A stretch of DNA of 56,005 bases, taken from positions 1 to 56,005 of the forward strand of contig NZ_BAZS01000029.1 of assembly GCF_001310895.1 (NCBI RefSeq). The letters run 5' to 3'. The stretch is from Virgibacillus halodenitrificans JCM 12304. GTDB taxonomy: Bacteria; Bacillota; Bacilli; Bacillales; Amphibacillaceae. Within the stretch, counting starts at the first letter, position 1; every line of letters begins with the position of its first letter. Below, one piece after another: positions 44,543 through 52,111 of the stretch. The notes beneath the pieces were generated by a model that worked only from the letters and a program-made list of their open reading frames with translations, was not told the DNA's origin and made no database searches. The translations under genes were made by a program, and so were the position numbers.

Positions 44543-45235
44543 ATGGGGAAGCCAAAGATTTTAATTGTGGAAGATGAACGCAAATTAAGCAGAGTTCTTG
44601 AGGTGGAGTTATCCTACGAGAATTATAATACAGAAATTGCCGATAGTGGGAAAGATGCACTTCAAAGAATGGAAGAACAAGAATGGGATTTGGTATTACT
44701 GGATATTATGCTTCCGGAATTAAGCGGACTTGAGGTTTTAAGAAGGGTTAGAAGAACAGACGACTGTACCCCAATTATTTTACTAACCGCACGTGATGAA
44801 GTGCATGACAAAGTAAGTGGATTGGACCTTGGAGCAAACGATTATATTACCAAGCCTTTTCAGATTGAAGAATTACTTGCCCGAATACGTGCAAACCTTC
44901 GTAAGCCATCGAATGAAAAAGTAAAAAACCAAAGTTTAGATATAGGAGACTTAAAAATAGATATTGAGGCACATGAAGTAACTAGAGGGGGTAGAAATAT
45001 TGATCTAACACCAAGAGAGTTTGATCTGCTTGTATGCTTAGTGAAAAATAAAAATATCGTTCTTACTAGAGAGCAGCTGATTGAGCATGTATGGGGATTC
45101 GATTATTTTGGTGATACAAACGTAGTTGATGTTTATATTCGGTATTTAAGACAAAAAATAGATAAAGGACATGAGACTACCTACATTCAAACGATACGTG
45201 GTGTTGGATATAGTATTAAGGATACGGTAGCATGA
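44543..45235 (+). CDS. ykoG: OmpR-family response regulator (YkoG-like)
   Basis: 230 residues: receiver with ILIVEDE, phospho-Asp54 in VLLDIMLPELSG, LTARDE and NDYITKPFQIEELLARI; C-terminal winged helix with LTPREFDLLVCLVKNK and IRGVGYSI. The three-gene order response regulator, kinase, PepSY protein is that of B. subtilis ykoG-ykoH-ykoI, and the sequence also resembles ArlR/CsrR-type regulators. ATG at 44543 follows CAGGTGG. The signal sensed is unknown. Confidence 0.85.
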   Translation: MGKPKILIVEDERKLSRVLEVELSYENYNTEIADSGKDALQRMEEQEWDLVLLDIMLPELSGLEVLRRVRRTDDCTPIILLTARDEVHDKVSGLDLGANDYITKPFQIEELLARIRANLRKPSNEKVKNQSLDIGDLKIDIEAHEVTRGGRNIDLTPREFDLLVCLVKNKNIVLTREQLIEHVWGFDYFGDTNVVDVYIRYLRQKIDKGHETTYIQTIRGVGYSIKDTVA

Positions 45236-46572
45236 AGCTTCGAATAAAGATCCAGTTGTTTTCGAGTATTTTTATGCTTCTTCTGATTCTTCTCGTTAAT
45301 ACATCGATATACTTTTTATTCAATACAATTTCAGCAGAGAAAGAATTAAATCAATTGGTTGAACATACAAATACCATTGCAGAAGCGCTAAATAATAGTA
45401 ATGGAGAAGTTACCGATGAGTTTTATAGAGCTTTTTTACCTGCTCATGGAATGATTCGTTTAGTTAAGAAGGATGACAAAGTAATCGGCGAGCATACAAA
45501 AGATGAGAAGTATGCAAATTTTGAACCAATCTATACGATTAAAGAAAAACATCAAATTGTTTCACAAAAAAATGGTGTAAAAACTGCGATTGTTTCCAAA
45601 CCTATTATTTGGAAAAATGGAGATATTGTTACCCTTCAAGTTTCTAATCGGTTGGTTTCTCTTCATGAGACCATGCAGGTTTTATTTTTTGTATTAGCCA
45701 TTGCTTCTTTAATCATTCTTATCCCAACGATTTTTGCTGGAAATGTTCTTGGCAGATTTTTATTAAATCCGATTAAAGATCTTATTGAGACAATGAAGGA
45801 AAATATGCGGGAAGAAGAGTGGAAAAAAATTGACACTGAAAATAGAAGTAAAGATGAGCTATATGAGATGGAGCAAACGTTTAATGATATGATCGACCAC
45901 TTAAAAGAAAACTTTGATAAACAGGAAGTCTTTGTTTCTGATGCCTCACATGAATTAAAAACACCAATTTCTATTGTGAAAAGTTACGCACAGTTGTTGG
46001 AGCGGCGGGGCAAGGATAATCCTGACCTATGGAAAGAATCGATTGAAGCAATTGATTCAGAGGTTGATCGTATGCAGCGTCTTGTGGAGCAAATGTTATT
46101 ATTAGCTAAAAACAAGAGTGAGGTTAACTATGAACAAGTAGAACTGGCTGCTTTAACCTCTTCAGTTATTCAAACCTTCCAAGGAGCATACGACCGTGAT
46201 ATCCAGTTTTCACAGGATGGCGAGGCATTAACAGTGTATGGAAATGTTGATCAACTGAAGCAGGTCATTTATATTTTAATTGATAATGCTATAAAATATA
46301 GTGATAGCACGATTCATGTTAAGGTTTGTGAAAAAGATGAAAATATTCTTCTTCAAGTGGAAGACTTTGGCCAGGGTATATCAGAAAAAGATCAAAAAAG
46401 GGTGTTTGATCGTTTTTATAGAATTGATAAAGCCAGAAGCAGAGAAACAGGAGGAACAGGACTCGGTTTGCCAATAGCAAAAGCGATAATTACAGCACAT
46501 AGAGGGAATTTAACTGTAGAAAGTATTCTAGGCAGGAGAACTGTTTTTACAATACAGCTACCAATTAGTTAA
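45232..46572 (+). CDS. ykoH: Sensor histidine kinase (YkoH/ArlS-like)
   Basis: 446 residues: first membrane helix ~8-30, extracellular loop ~31-150, second helix ~150-175, HAMP, H-box EVFVSDASHELKTPISIVKSYAQLL, N-box VIYILIDNAIKYSD, and G-boxes VEDFGQGISEKD and GGTGLGLPIAKAI. The start codon overlaps the regulator stop (ATGA), so the two are translationally coupled. Confidence 0.88.
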   Translation: MKLRIKIQLFSSIFMLLLILLVNTSIYFLFNTISAEKELNQLVEHTNTIAEALNNSNGEVTDEFYRAFLPAHGMIRLVKKDDKVIGEHTKDEKYANFEPIYTIKEKHQIVSQKNGVKTAIVSKPIIWKNGDIVTLQVSNRLVSLHETMQVLFFVLAIASLIILIPTIFAGNVLGRFLLNPIKDLIETMKENMREEEWKKIDTENRSKDELYEMEQTFNDMIDHLKENFDKQEVFVSDASHELKTPISIVKSYAQLLERRGKDNPDLWKESIEAIDSEVDRMQRLVEQMLLLAKNKSEVNYEQVELAALTSSVIQTFQGAYDRDIQFSQDGEALTVYGNVDQLKQVIYILIDNAIKYSDSTIHVKVCEKDENILLQVEDFGQGISEKDQKRVFDRFYRIDKARSRETGGTGLGLPIAKAIITAHRGNLTVESILGRRTVFTIQLPIS

Positions 46573-46663
46573 AATGAACACTCTCATCAATTTCTAATTT
46601 ATTTCACATAAGACTTTCATTTCAGTTGGATATAATGATGGTAACAATAAGGAGGAGATTGAA

Positions 46664-47323
46664 ATGAAAAGTAAAATAGCTGTTGTTGCAGGAGCACTTA
46701 CTGGTGCAACTTTTCTCGGTTTAGGTATTTATCATTCGGATGCCTCACAAACGGAACCGAAAATTTCAACTGATGATATTAAAACAATGGTAGCAGATCA
46801 ATATCCAGGCACCATTACAGATATAGAGCTAGAAAAAAACTTCGATAAGATTTTTTATGAGGTGGAAGTTGAGAATGAAAACCGGGAATATGACCTGAAG
46901 CTGGACGCTAACACAGGTGAAGTGTTGAAAATAAGAGAGAAAGACACATCGGATAAAGAAAGTGTAAGTGAAAAGAAAACAGAAGCTTCTGATGGGGATA
47001 AGGAAAAACAAGAAAGCACGAAGGAGCAACAGCATGCTCAAGAAAATAAGCAGGCTCATGATAGTAAAGAGCAGAAAAATGATGATAAGCAGCCTGTAGA
47101 AAAAGAAAAAAATAAGCAGTCCAATGGTCTGATCGGAATGAAAAAAGCTGAAAAAATAGCGTTGGATGCATTTGCAGGAACTATTGTTAGCATGGAGCTA
47201 GATGAAGATGATGATCGAATGATTTATGAGATTGAAATAGAAAACGGTGAAGATGAAGCCGATGTGGATATTGATGCTTACACAGGTGAAGTTCTTGGCC
47301 TATCAATAGATCGTGATAACTAA
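46664..47323 (+). CDS. ykoI: Secreted protein with two PepSY domains (YkoI-like)
   Basis: 219 residues. N-terminal signal or anchor segment (VVAGALTGATFLGLGIYH), PepSY domain 1 (~33-85: TDIELEKNFDKIFYEVEVENENREYDL), a highly charged Lys/Glu/Gln linker (~88-160), then PepSY domain 2 (~163-215). PepSY domains are protease-inhibitor-like modules found in secreted and membrane proteins. It lies 91 bp after the kinase with its own AAGGAGG. B. subtilis ykoI follows ykoGH and is thought to be controlled by it; the same is inferred here. It may act as the sensor partner or as an output protein. Confidence 0.85.
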   Translation: MKSKIAVVAGALTGATFLGLGIYHSDASQTEPKISTDDIKTMVADQYPGTITDIELEKNFDKIFYEVEVENENREYDLKLDANTGEVLKIREKDTSDKESVSEKKTEASDGDKEKQESTKEQQHAQENKQAHDSKEQKNDDKQPVEKEKNKQSNGLIGMKKAEKIALDAFAGTIVSMELDEDDDRMIYEIEIENGEDEADVDIDAYTGEVLGLSIDRDN

Positions 47324-47366
47324 AAAAGTAAAAAGTTGTTGAGTTAAAATACCCTTTTTTTAATAT

Positions 47367-47412
47367 AAATCCGAACTGATTCAGTTAATAATGAATTTAG
47401 TTCGGATTTTTT
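47367..47412 (+). terminator. Terminator after ykoI
   Basis: Stem AAATCCGAACT / AGTTCGGATTT with T6; the loop holds a second weak hairpin. Confidence 0.85.
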
Positions 47413-47439
47413 GCCTTCAAAATACAACCTTTAGTATAC

Positions 47440-47530
47440 ATCGGCTGATACTTTCGCTCTACTGCTTTACAGGGTAAAATTTCTATCTCTTCCTCTCCAA
47501 TAGGACCCAAAATATAGGTTATCATATTAC
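47440..47530 (+). repeat. Composite intergenic repeat, copy H (decayed)
   Basis: CATCGGCTGATACTTTCGCT followed by CTACTGC resembles two half-units of the 43472 array; CTCTTCCTCTCCAATAGG may be a rest of the 3' module. Nothing else was recognised in 47413-47635. Confidence 0.4.
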
Positions 47531-47635
47531 ATAACTATTTAGTATTCGAGGTATGAAATAGGCTGTTTAGGTGTTTTCAATTGGGAGCGCTGGGGAATAG
47601 TAGGATAGGAGGAATTAAATTGAGGTGACAAGAAA

Positions 47636-48529
47636 ATGATTACATATAACAAAGCTCTATTTTTGTACAATGGTAATGCCGGAAAAAAGGATATAGAGCG
47701 AAAACTGTCCTTAACTGTACCTGTATTAAGCCAGGCGATTAAAGAGTTAACTATACTACAGACCGAAACCTTGGAAGAAGCACGGAGGGTGTGTGTAGAA
47801 TACGCTGAGAAAATTGATCTGTTAATTATTTTAGGTGGAGATGGCACCATCCACACCTGTATTAATAGTATTGCTCCGTTAGATAAAAGACCAATTATCG
47901 CGATACTTCCAGGCGGGACCTCAAATGATTTTTGCAGAACATTAGGAATACCTCAAAACTTAAAGGCAGCTGCTAATGCTATAGTTAATGGAAGCGTTAT
48001 AGATATTGATATTGGAAAATCAAATGATAATTATTTCCTTAATTTTTGGGGAATCGGCCTTGTTGCAGAGACCTCCCAAAATATTGACGAAACGCAAAAG
48101 AAGAATCTTGGGGTACTTAGCTATTTTTTAAGCACTGTAAAAACATTCAGTCAAGCTGAGTCATTTTCCTATACAATAACTACGAACGAGGGAGAGTTTA
48201 ATGGAGAGGCTGTATTAATTTTTGTGTTAAACGGTAACTATATTGGAACACAAGAAATCCCTGTAGGTACTTTATCTCCAATGGATGGAAAGATGAATGT
48301 CTTAATTATTGAAAACTCTAATTTTGCATCTTTTCGTGAATTGTTAGCGATGAATAATCCACGTATGGATGCAGAAGACTTTCAAGAGCTTAGCCACTTT
48401 GCTGTAAATGAGTTGAAGATAAAAACAAATAAACCGAAAAAAATAGACATGGACGGAGAATTATATACATCTACACCTGCGGATATTACTACACTTGCAG
48501 GACATATTAGAATAATTGGCAATTTATAA
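47636..48529 (+). CDS. Diacylglycerol kinase-type lipid kinase (YegS/DgkB family)
   Basis: 297 residues with the DAGK catalytic motif LIILGGDGTIHTCIN (residue ~63) and ILPGGTSNDFCRTLGIP, and a C-terminal beta-domain with KPKKIDMDGELY. Members phosphorylate diacylglycerol or related lipids; DgkB feeds DAG back to phosphatidic acid. This sequence looks like a divergent paralogue (YtlR-like), so the lipid is not certain. ATG at 47636 follows GAGGTGA. Single-gene unit. Confidence 0.82.
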   Translation: MITYNKALFLYNGNAGKKDIERKLSLTVPVLSQAIKELTILQTETLEEARRVCVEYAEKIDLLIILGGDGTIHTCINSIAPLDKRPIIAILPGGTSNDFCRTLGIPQNLKAAANAIVNGSVIDIDIGKSNDNYFLNFWGIGLVAETSQNIDETQKKNLGVLSYFLSTVKTFSQAESFSYTITTNEGEFNGEAVLIFVLNGNYIGTQEIPVGTLSPMDGKMNVLIIENSNFASFRELLAMNNPRMDAEDFQELSHFAVNELKIKTNKPKKIDMDGELYTSTPADITTLAGHIRIIGNL

Positions 48530-48627
48530 CCTTATAAGATAAAGCTACTCTCCTCCATGGCTGTGAAAGGTATTTTACAGGTGTGTAAGATACACAGAAG
48601 GAACAACAGAATAAACTTACTACATGG

Positions 48628-48649
48628 AGCACATGTACTTACATGTGCT
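48628..48649. other. Perfect short inverted repeat in the 48530-48953 gap
   Basis: AGCACATGT-ACTT-ACATGTGCT, nine perfect pairs, without a T run, so more likely a protein-binding site or RNA hairpin than a terminator. The rest of this 420-bp gap contains a doubtful 47-codon frame (48731-48874) and nothing else I can identify. Confidence 0.45.
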
Positions 48650-48730
48650 AATTAATCGAACATATGTTACCATGAAGGGGAGAAATATTCTTTGAAAACT
48701 AGCTAGTATTGTTATGAAAGTGAAACTAAA

Positions 48731-48874
48731 ATGAGCGCCTTATGTGCAGCTAATATAGCACACTACATAAAAGCATCCAATCTTCAATGTGGAACTGCTC
48801 CATATAACTTTGGAATAAGTGGTTGCTTTTGTTGTGGAAGGGAAAAGCCTCCTAGAGAAAGAAGTGAACAGTAA
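48731..48874 (+). CDS. Possible small cysteine-containing ORF (doubtful)
   Basis: 47 codons from ATG to TAA with five Cys (C5, C20, C32, C34, C35), ending SGCFCCGREKPPRERSEQ. Upstream AAAGTGAAAC is only a weak ribosome site. No relative was recognised. It may be chance, in an otherwise empty gap. Confidence 0.2.
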   Translation: MSALCAANIAHYIKASNLQCGTAPYNFGISGCFCCGREKPPRERSEQ

Positions 48875-48953
48875 TTTCTTCCAAGCCTCTATTCCAATCT
48901 TCCTTTGTGGGTGCTATAGTTAAGTAAAAGGTGATAACAATTCTAAGGATTTT

Positions 48954-49436
48954 ATGAACGGAAAGAAGGTTATAACGTTGAAGCCAGAGAGCACGTTGGA
49001 AGAAAAAAAGGAGGATCTTTCCTTAAGGTTATTTGTAGTTCTATCTAAAGCCTATCAGGCAATTATGGAACAAGTAGAGCAGGACATCCAATCCAAAGGA
49101 CTAAATCTTACTGATTTTGCTGTATTGGAATTACTATACCATCGGGGAGAACAACCATTGCAAAAAATAGGACAGAAAATCCTGTTAACAAGTGGAAGCA
49201 TTACCTACGTGATAAATAAATTAGAGAGAAAGGAATATTTATATAGACAGCCTTGTCCAAACGATCGGCGTGTAACTTATGCGGTTATTGCGGAGAAGGG
49301 GAAAAACTTACTTGATCGGATTTTTCCTGAGCATTGGGGTAGAATTGATGAATTGATGAGTGTTTTAAATGAAGAAGAAAAAGCAACTGCAATTGATCTT
49401 TTGAAAAGGCTTGGTACATCCATACGCAAATTATAA
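48954..49436 (+). CDS. MarR-family transcriptional regulator (MhqR/YetL-like)
   Basis: 160 residues: winged helix with LNLTDFAVLELLYHRGEQPLQKIGQKILLTSGSITYVINKLERKEY and the wing NDRRVTYAVIAEKG (both split from a continuous region). The recognition helix ILLTSGSITYVINKLE and the Cys in YRQPCPNDRR resemble MhqR-type thiol/quinone sensors. AAGGA lies 5 bp before the ATG. A TGTGA-N6-TCACA dyad lies 6 bp after the stop, but it resembles Crp/Fnr/Rex sites and not the usual MarR operator. Its target is not known. Confidence 0.85.
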   Translation: MNGKKVITLKPESTLEEKKEDLSLRLFVVLSKAYQAIMEQVEQDIQSKGLNLTDFAVLELLYHRGEQPLQKIGQKILLTSGSITYVINKLERKEYLYRQPCPNDRRVTYAVIAEKGKNLLDRIFPEHWGRIDELMSVLNEEEKATAIDLLKRLGTSIRKL

Positions 49437-49442
49437 TCTTGA

Positions 49443-49458
49443 TGTGATGTATATCACA
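49443..49458. promoter_or_regulatory. Crp/Fnr (or Rex)-type operator
   Basis: TGTGATGTATATCACA, a perfect TGTGA-N6-TCACA dyad identical to the Fnr/Crp consensus. Its centre (49450.5) is 41.5 bp before the start predicted from TAAAAT at 49480-49485, the class II activator position, and the -35 region (CAGCGG) is poor. Rex sites also fit TGTGA-N6-TCACA but prefer TGTGAA. Confidence 0.6.
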
Positions 49459-49479
49459 GCGGAGGGTCATAATGTAGGT

Positions 49480-49485
49480 TAAAAT
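49480..49485 (+). promoter_or_regulatory. -10 element of an activator-dependent promoter
   Basis: TAAAAT, with start near 49492. No recognisable -35, as expected if an activator bound at -41.5 recruits polymerase. A separate TATAAT at 49517 lacks a -35. Confidence 0.4.
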
Positions 49486-49491
49486 AATAGT

Positions 49492-49606
49492 GGGATATGG
49501 GATGTCTCAGCTCTATTATAATATATCGCAAGCTAGTCGGTATGCTTGCGGACCATGGGAAGCAGGATGTTTATCTTAAGGATAAATGTTTTGCTTCTAT
49601 TTTTTT
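49492..49606 (+). ncRNA. Candidate small RNA or attenuated leader (~115 nt)
   Basis: Bounded by the promoter at 49480 and a terminator. The predicted RNA has hairpin 1, CGCAAGC / GCTTGCG (49527-49550), and hairpin 2, GAAGCAGGATGTTTATC (49559-49575) pairing with 49581-49597 over 17 positions with several G-U pairs, followed by T7. Either it ends as a free small RNA, or it is a leader that controls the gene starting at 49652. No known sRNA family was recognised; the C-rich motif of RoxS/RsaE is absent. Confidence 0.45.
49559..49606 (+). terminator. Terminator upstream of the YhfK-like gene
   Basis: 17-pair stem (G-U pairs in the middle), loop TTAAG, then TATTTTTTT. It lies before the gene at 49652, too far after marR to be a simple marR terminator if the intervening promoter is active. 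Confidence 0.8.
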
Positions 49607-49651
49607 AGGAAATAGAATGAAGGAGTGGTTACTTTTAAGGAGGTATTAAAA

Positions 49652-50281
49652 GTGAGAGTATTAGTAATTGGAGCAAATGGAGCTGTAGGGAAACACGTCG
49701 TTGACAGATTGAAGGAGTCAGACCATCAGCCTGTGGCAATGGTTAGAGATACCGATCAGATTCCGTATTTTGAAGAGAAAAATGTAGAAACAGTTTTGGC
49801 GGATTTGGAAAAGGATTTTGAGAAAGCCTTTTATAATACAGAAGCTGTAATTTTTGCTGCTGGTTCCGGCCCTAAAACAGGAGCAGATAAAACAATTATT
49901 ATTGATCAAGAAGGCGCTATTGAAGCAGCAGATCTTGCTAAAAAGCATGGAGTAAACAGATTTGTTATGCTAAGTTCTATGGGAGCAGATCAACCTAAGC
50001 AGGCTGAGCAAATTAAGCACTATCTTTATGCAAAGCATCGTGCAGATGAACATTTAAAAACCTCAGGATTAAATTATACTATCCTGCGCCCAGGTCGACT
50101 TACGGATGAACCTGCATCAGGGAAGGTAAATGTTCATGAAGGCTCTCCTGAAAGAGGGAGCGTGCCGAGAGCTGATGTTGCATCCGTTCTTGTTTATCTT
50201 TTATCAGCTCCACGAGCAGAAAATAAAATTTTTAATTTAATTGAAGGATCTACTCCTCTATCTGATGTACTTGCATATTAA
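49652..50281 (+). CDS. NAD(P)-binding SDR-type oxidoreductase (YhfK-like)
   Basis: 209 residues, atypical short-chain dehydrogenase. N-terminal Rossmann motif VLVIGANGAVGKHVVDRL, then AVIFAAGSGPKTGADKT, FVMLSSMGAD, a YAKHRADEHLKTSGLNYTILRPGRL active-site region (Tyr and Lys) and RADVASVLVYLL. It resembles B. subtilis YhfK and related NAD(P)H-binding proteins linked to redox stress. GTG at 49652 follows AAGGAGG. It lies behind the terminator and candidate regulated promoter described above. Confidence 0.88.
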   Translation: MRVLVIGANGAVGKHVVDRLKESDHQPVAMVRDTDQIPYFEEKNVETVLADLEKDFEKAFYNTEAVIFAAGSGPKTGADKTIIIDQEGAIEAADLAKKHGVNRFVMLSSMGADQPKQAEQIKHYLYAKHRADEHLKTSGLNYTILRPGRLTDEPASGKVNVHEGSPERGSVPRADVASVLVYLLSAPRAENKIFNLIEGSTPLSDVLAY

Positions 50282-50288
50282 AAAAATG

Positions 50289-50326
50289 AAAACTCCAGTA
50301 TATCTCTAATGAGAACTGGAGTTTTT
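50289..50326 (+). terminator. Terminator after the YhfK-like gene
   Basis: Stem AAAACTCCAGT / ACTGGAGTTTT with a T run. Confidence 0.9.
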
Positions 50327-50429
50327 GCTTGTAATATAATTGTAATATATTTAACACAAAAAGTTTAGAAAGAATAAAAAGGGGGTAGTTAAAAATTAGA
50401 CAATCAGTAACTAGTGGGAGGTGGCGACA

Positions 50430-50714
50430 ATGACAGAGAAAAGTGTGCTTATTTATATTAGTGAAGAAAATGAAGATTGTAATAAATTAATGAAACAACT
50501 TGATGAATGGAATGTACCATACGAAGTAAGAAACGTAACTGAGAATGGTAATTATAAGAAGGAACTTCAGGAAAAAGGGGTATATGGGACACCTGCTACG
50601 TATATCGGTAAGGAGCCATATGCAATATTAGGCTTTCAAAAGGAGAAAATCAGAAGTTCATTAGGTCTTGCGGATGCTGACTTGAATCATAGTAAGACGT
50701 ATTCAAGTCAATAA
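50430..50714 (+). CDS. Glutaredoxin-like protein with a single active-site Cys
   Basis: 94 residues of thioredoxin-fold/glutaredoxin type: VLIYISEENEDCNKLMKQLDEW, then YGTPATYIG with the cis-Pro loop. The usual CPxC is replaced by EDCNK, with one Cys only. It may be a monothiol glutaredoxin or bacilliredoxin-like reductase, or a non-catalytic binder. ATG at 50430 follows GGGAGGTGG; an in-frame start 9 bp upstream lies in that site. Confidence 0.75.
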   Translation: MTEKSVLIYISEENEDCNKLMKQLDEWNVPYEVRNVTENGNYKKELQEKGVYGTPATYIGKEPYAILGFQKEKIRSSLGLADADLNHSKTYSSQ

Positions 50715-50798
50715 TTGAAATTGCAAAAAATAGAATCACAGTAGCTGTTTACTACGCATATCTTGGTAGTAGAAGGATTAGTAAAGGGGTGTGTTTGT

Positions 50799-51263
50799 AT
50801 GAATTATCAGATGAACTTTAATCCATATCATCGGGTTGAATCACCATATGACTACCCGTTCCCGCCATACACTGACACGCAAAACTCTCAATTTTATCCC
50901 CAGTCGCCATATTATGGTCAGGAATTTCCGCAGTCACCCTTTGACATGTATGCAAAGCCTCAGCAACCACCAAATTGGCCATCACCTATGACAACAGCTC
51001 CACCTAATATAAACAATGCATCAGGTATGTCGGGATATACACCCAATATGAACAGTGCATCAGGTATGCCAGGAGGTCCACCCAATATGAACAATGCACC
51101 AGGTATGCAGCAGGGAAATGGTTTACTGAATTATTTTCAGGATAATGAGGGGCAAATGGACCTTGATAAAATGCTCTCGACCGTAGGACAATTGGCAAAT
51201 ACTTATCATCAAGTTTCCCCTATAGTGAAACAATTCGGCACTTTTATTAAGAATTTCAGGTAA
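50799..51263 (+). CDS. yppG: YppG family protein with an expanded repeat region
   Basis: 154 residues. The N-terminal 65 are rich in Pro, Tyr, Gln and Asn. The C-terminus is the YppG signature: LLNYFQDNEGQMDLDKMLSTVGQLANTYHQVSP (shown as two parts, LLNYFQDNEGQMDLDKML and STVGQLANTYHQVSP) and IKNFR. In between (residues ~67-104) are three 15-residue repeats of the type PPNMNNASGMPGG, encoded by a 45-bp DNA repeat (51000-51112). YppG is probably a spore-coat protein or surface-related protein; the function is not established. ATG at 50799 follows AAAGGGG. Confidence 0.85.
   Translation: MNYQMNFNPYHRVESPYDYPFPPYTDTQNSQFYPQSPYYGQEFPQSPFDMYAKPQQPPNWPSPMTTAPPNINNASGMSGYTPNMNSASGMPGGPPNMNNAPGMQQGNGLLNYFQDNEGQMDLDKMLSTVGQLANTYHQVSPIVKQFGTFIKNFR
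51000..51112 (+). repeat. 45-bp in-frame tandem repeat inside yppG
   Basis: Two and a half to three copies of a 45-bp unit (CACCCAATATGAACA ... GCATCAGGTATG) that keep the frame. Confidence 0.7.
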
Positions 51264-51377
51264 AATTTACATGTGACCTATTTAGCTTTAGGAAAGTGAT
51301 GGAAATAGTAATATAGCTCATAGGAATGTTAGTTCAAGGGAATAAGATAAGGTATAAAGGTTATGAGGAGAATTCGT

Positions 51378-52094
51378 ATGATTGGATGTCTCATTATTCA
51401 TGGATTTACAGGTGGACCATATGAAGTTGAACCTTTAGCAAGTTATCTAACAAAAAATACAAATTGGCATGTAGAAGTTCCGACACTGCCAGGACATGGG
51501 AAGAAACTGAATTTAACAGATGCCTCCCATAAGAAATGGATTAAAGCGGCAGAGGCTTCATTTGTCCAATTACAAGCAAAGTACAATGAAATTTATATTA
51601 TTGGTTTTTCCATGGGGGGAATGATAGCTGCTTATCTCGCGGCTAAGTATAAAGTGGAAAAGCTGGTTCTACTTGCTACATCAGGAAAATATTTGTCGTT
51701 CAAACAAATCACATTGGATTTAACGGATGTAATTGCAGATGGATTTAAAGGAGAATTAAATAACAACAAGCTGTATCAGCATTATAAGAAAAAAATTGGG
51801 GCTGTCCCCTTAAAAGCAAACATTGAATTCTTAAAGCTCGTCAGATTTACCAGACGCTTTTTAAAGAAAGTAGAGACACCTGTTTTGATTGCCCAGGGCC
51901 AGCAGGATGGAATGGTTCCATATAAGACTGCATATTATTTGGATAAGAAAATCACTTCATCACGAAAAGAGGTAGTATTTTTTGAACGATCCCGCCATTT
52001 AATTTGTCTTGGGGAAGATAAAGATACATTAAATCAGATGGTGCATCAATTTTTAATAAAGAGTGTAAATACAAAACAGGGTCTGCCACAGTAA
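51378..52094 (+). CDS. Carboxylesterase, alpha/beta-hydrolase (Est30-like)
   Basis: 238 residues. Oxyanion loop LIIHGFTGGPYEVEPLA, nucleophile Ser in IIGFSMGGMIAAYLA, Asp in AQGQQDGMVPYKTA and His in ERSRHLICL: the full triad. Members hydrolyse short-chain carboxyl esters; in Bacillus the gene often lies near rnr/smpB, but not here. ATG at 51378 follows GAGGAG by 7 bp; an ATG at 51363 has a poorer site. Confidence 0.87.
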   Translation: MIGCLIIHGFTGGPYEVEPLASYLTKNTNWHVEVPTLPGHGKKLNLTDASHKKWIKAAEASFVQLQAKYNEIYIIGFSMGGMIAAYLAAKYKVEKLVLLATSGKYLSFKQITLDLTDVIADGFKGELNNNKLYQHYKKKIGAVPLKANIEFLKLVRFTRRFLKKVETPVLIAQGQQDGMVPYKTAYYLDKKITSSRKEVVFFERSRHLICLGEDKDTLNQMVHQFLIKSVNTKQGLPQ

Positions 52095-52111
52095 GGCAGA
52101 CCTTGTTTAGT
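52073..52111. terminator. Bidirectional terminator between esterase and DegV genes
   Basis: AAACAGGGTCTGCC / GGCAGACCTTGTTT, spanning both stop codons. Confidence 0.85.

Noticed and set aside
49443-49458. Dyad after marR as a terminator of marR
   Set aside because: The arms are short (TGTGAT/ATCACA), AT-containing and not followed by a T run; it fits a Crp/Fnr-type site better.
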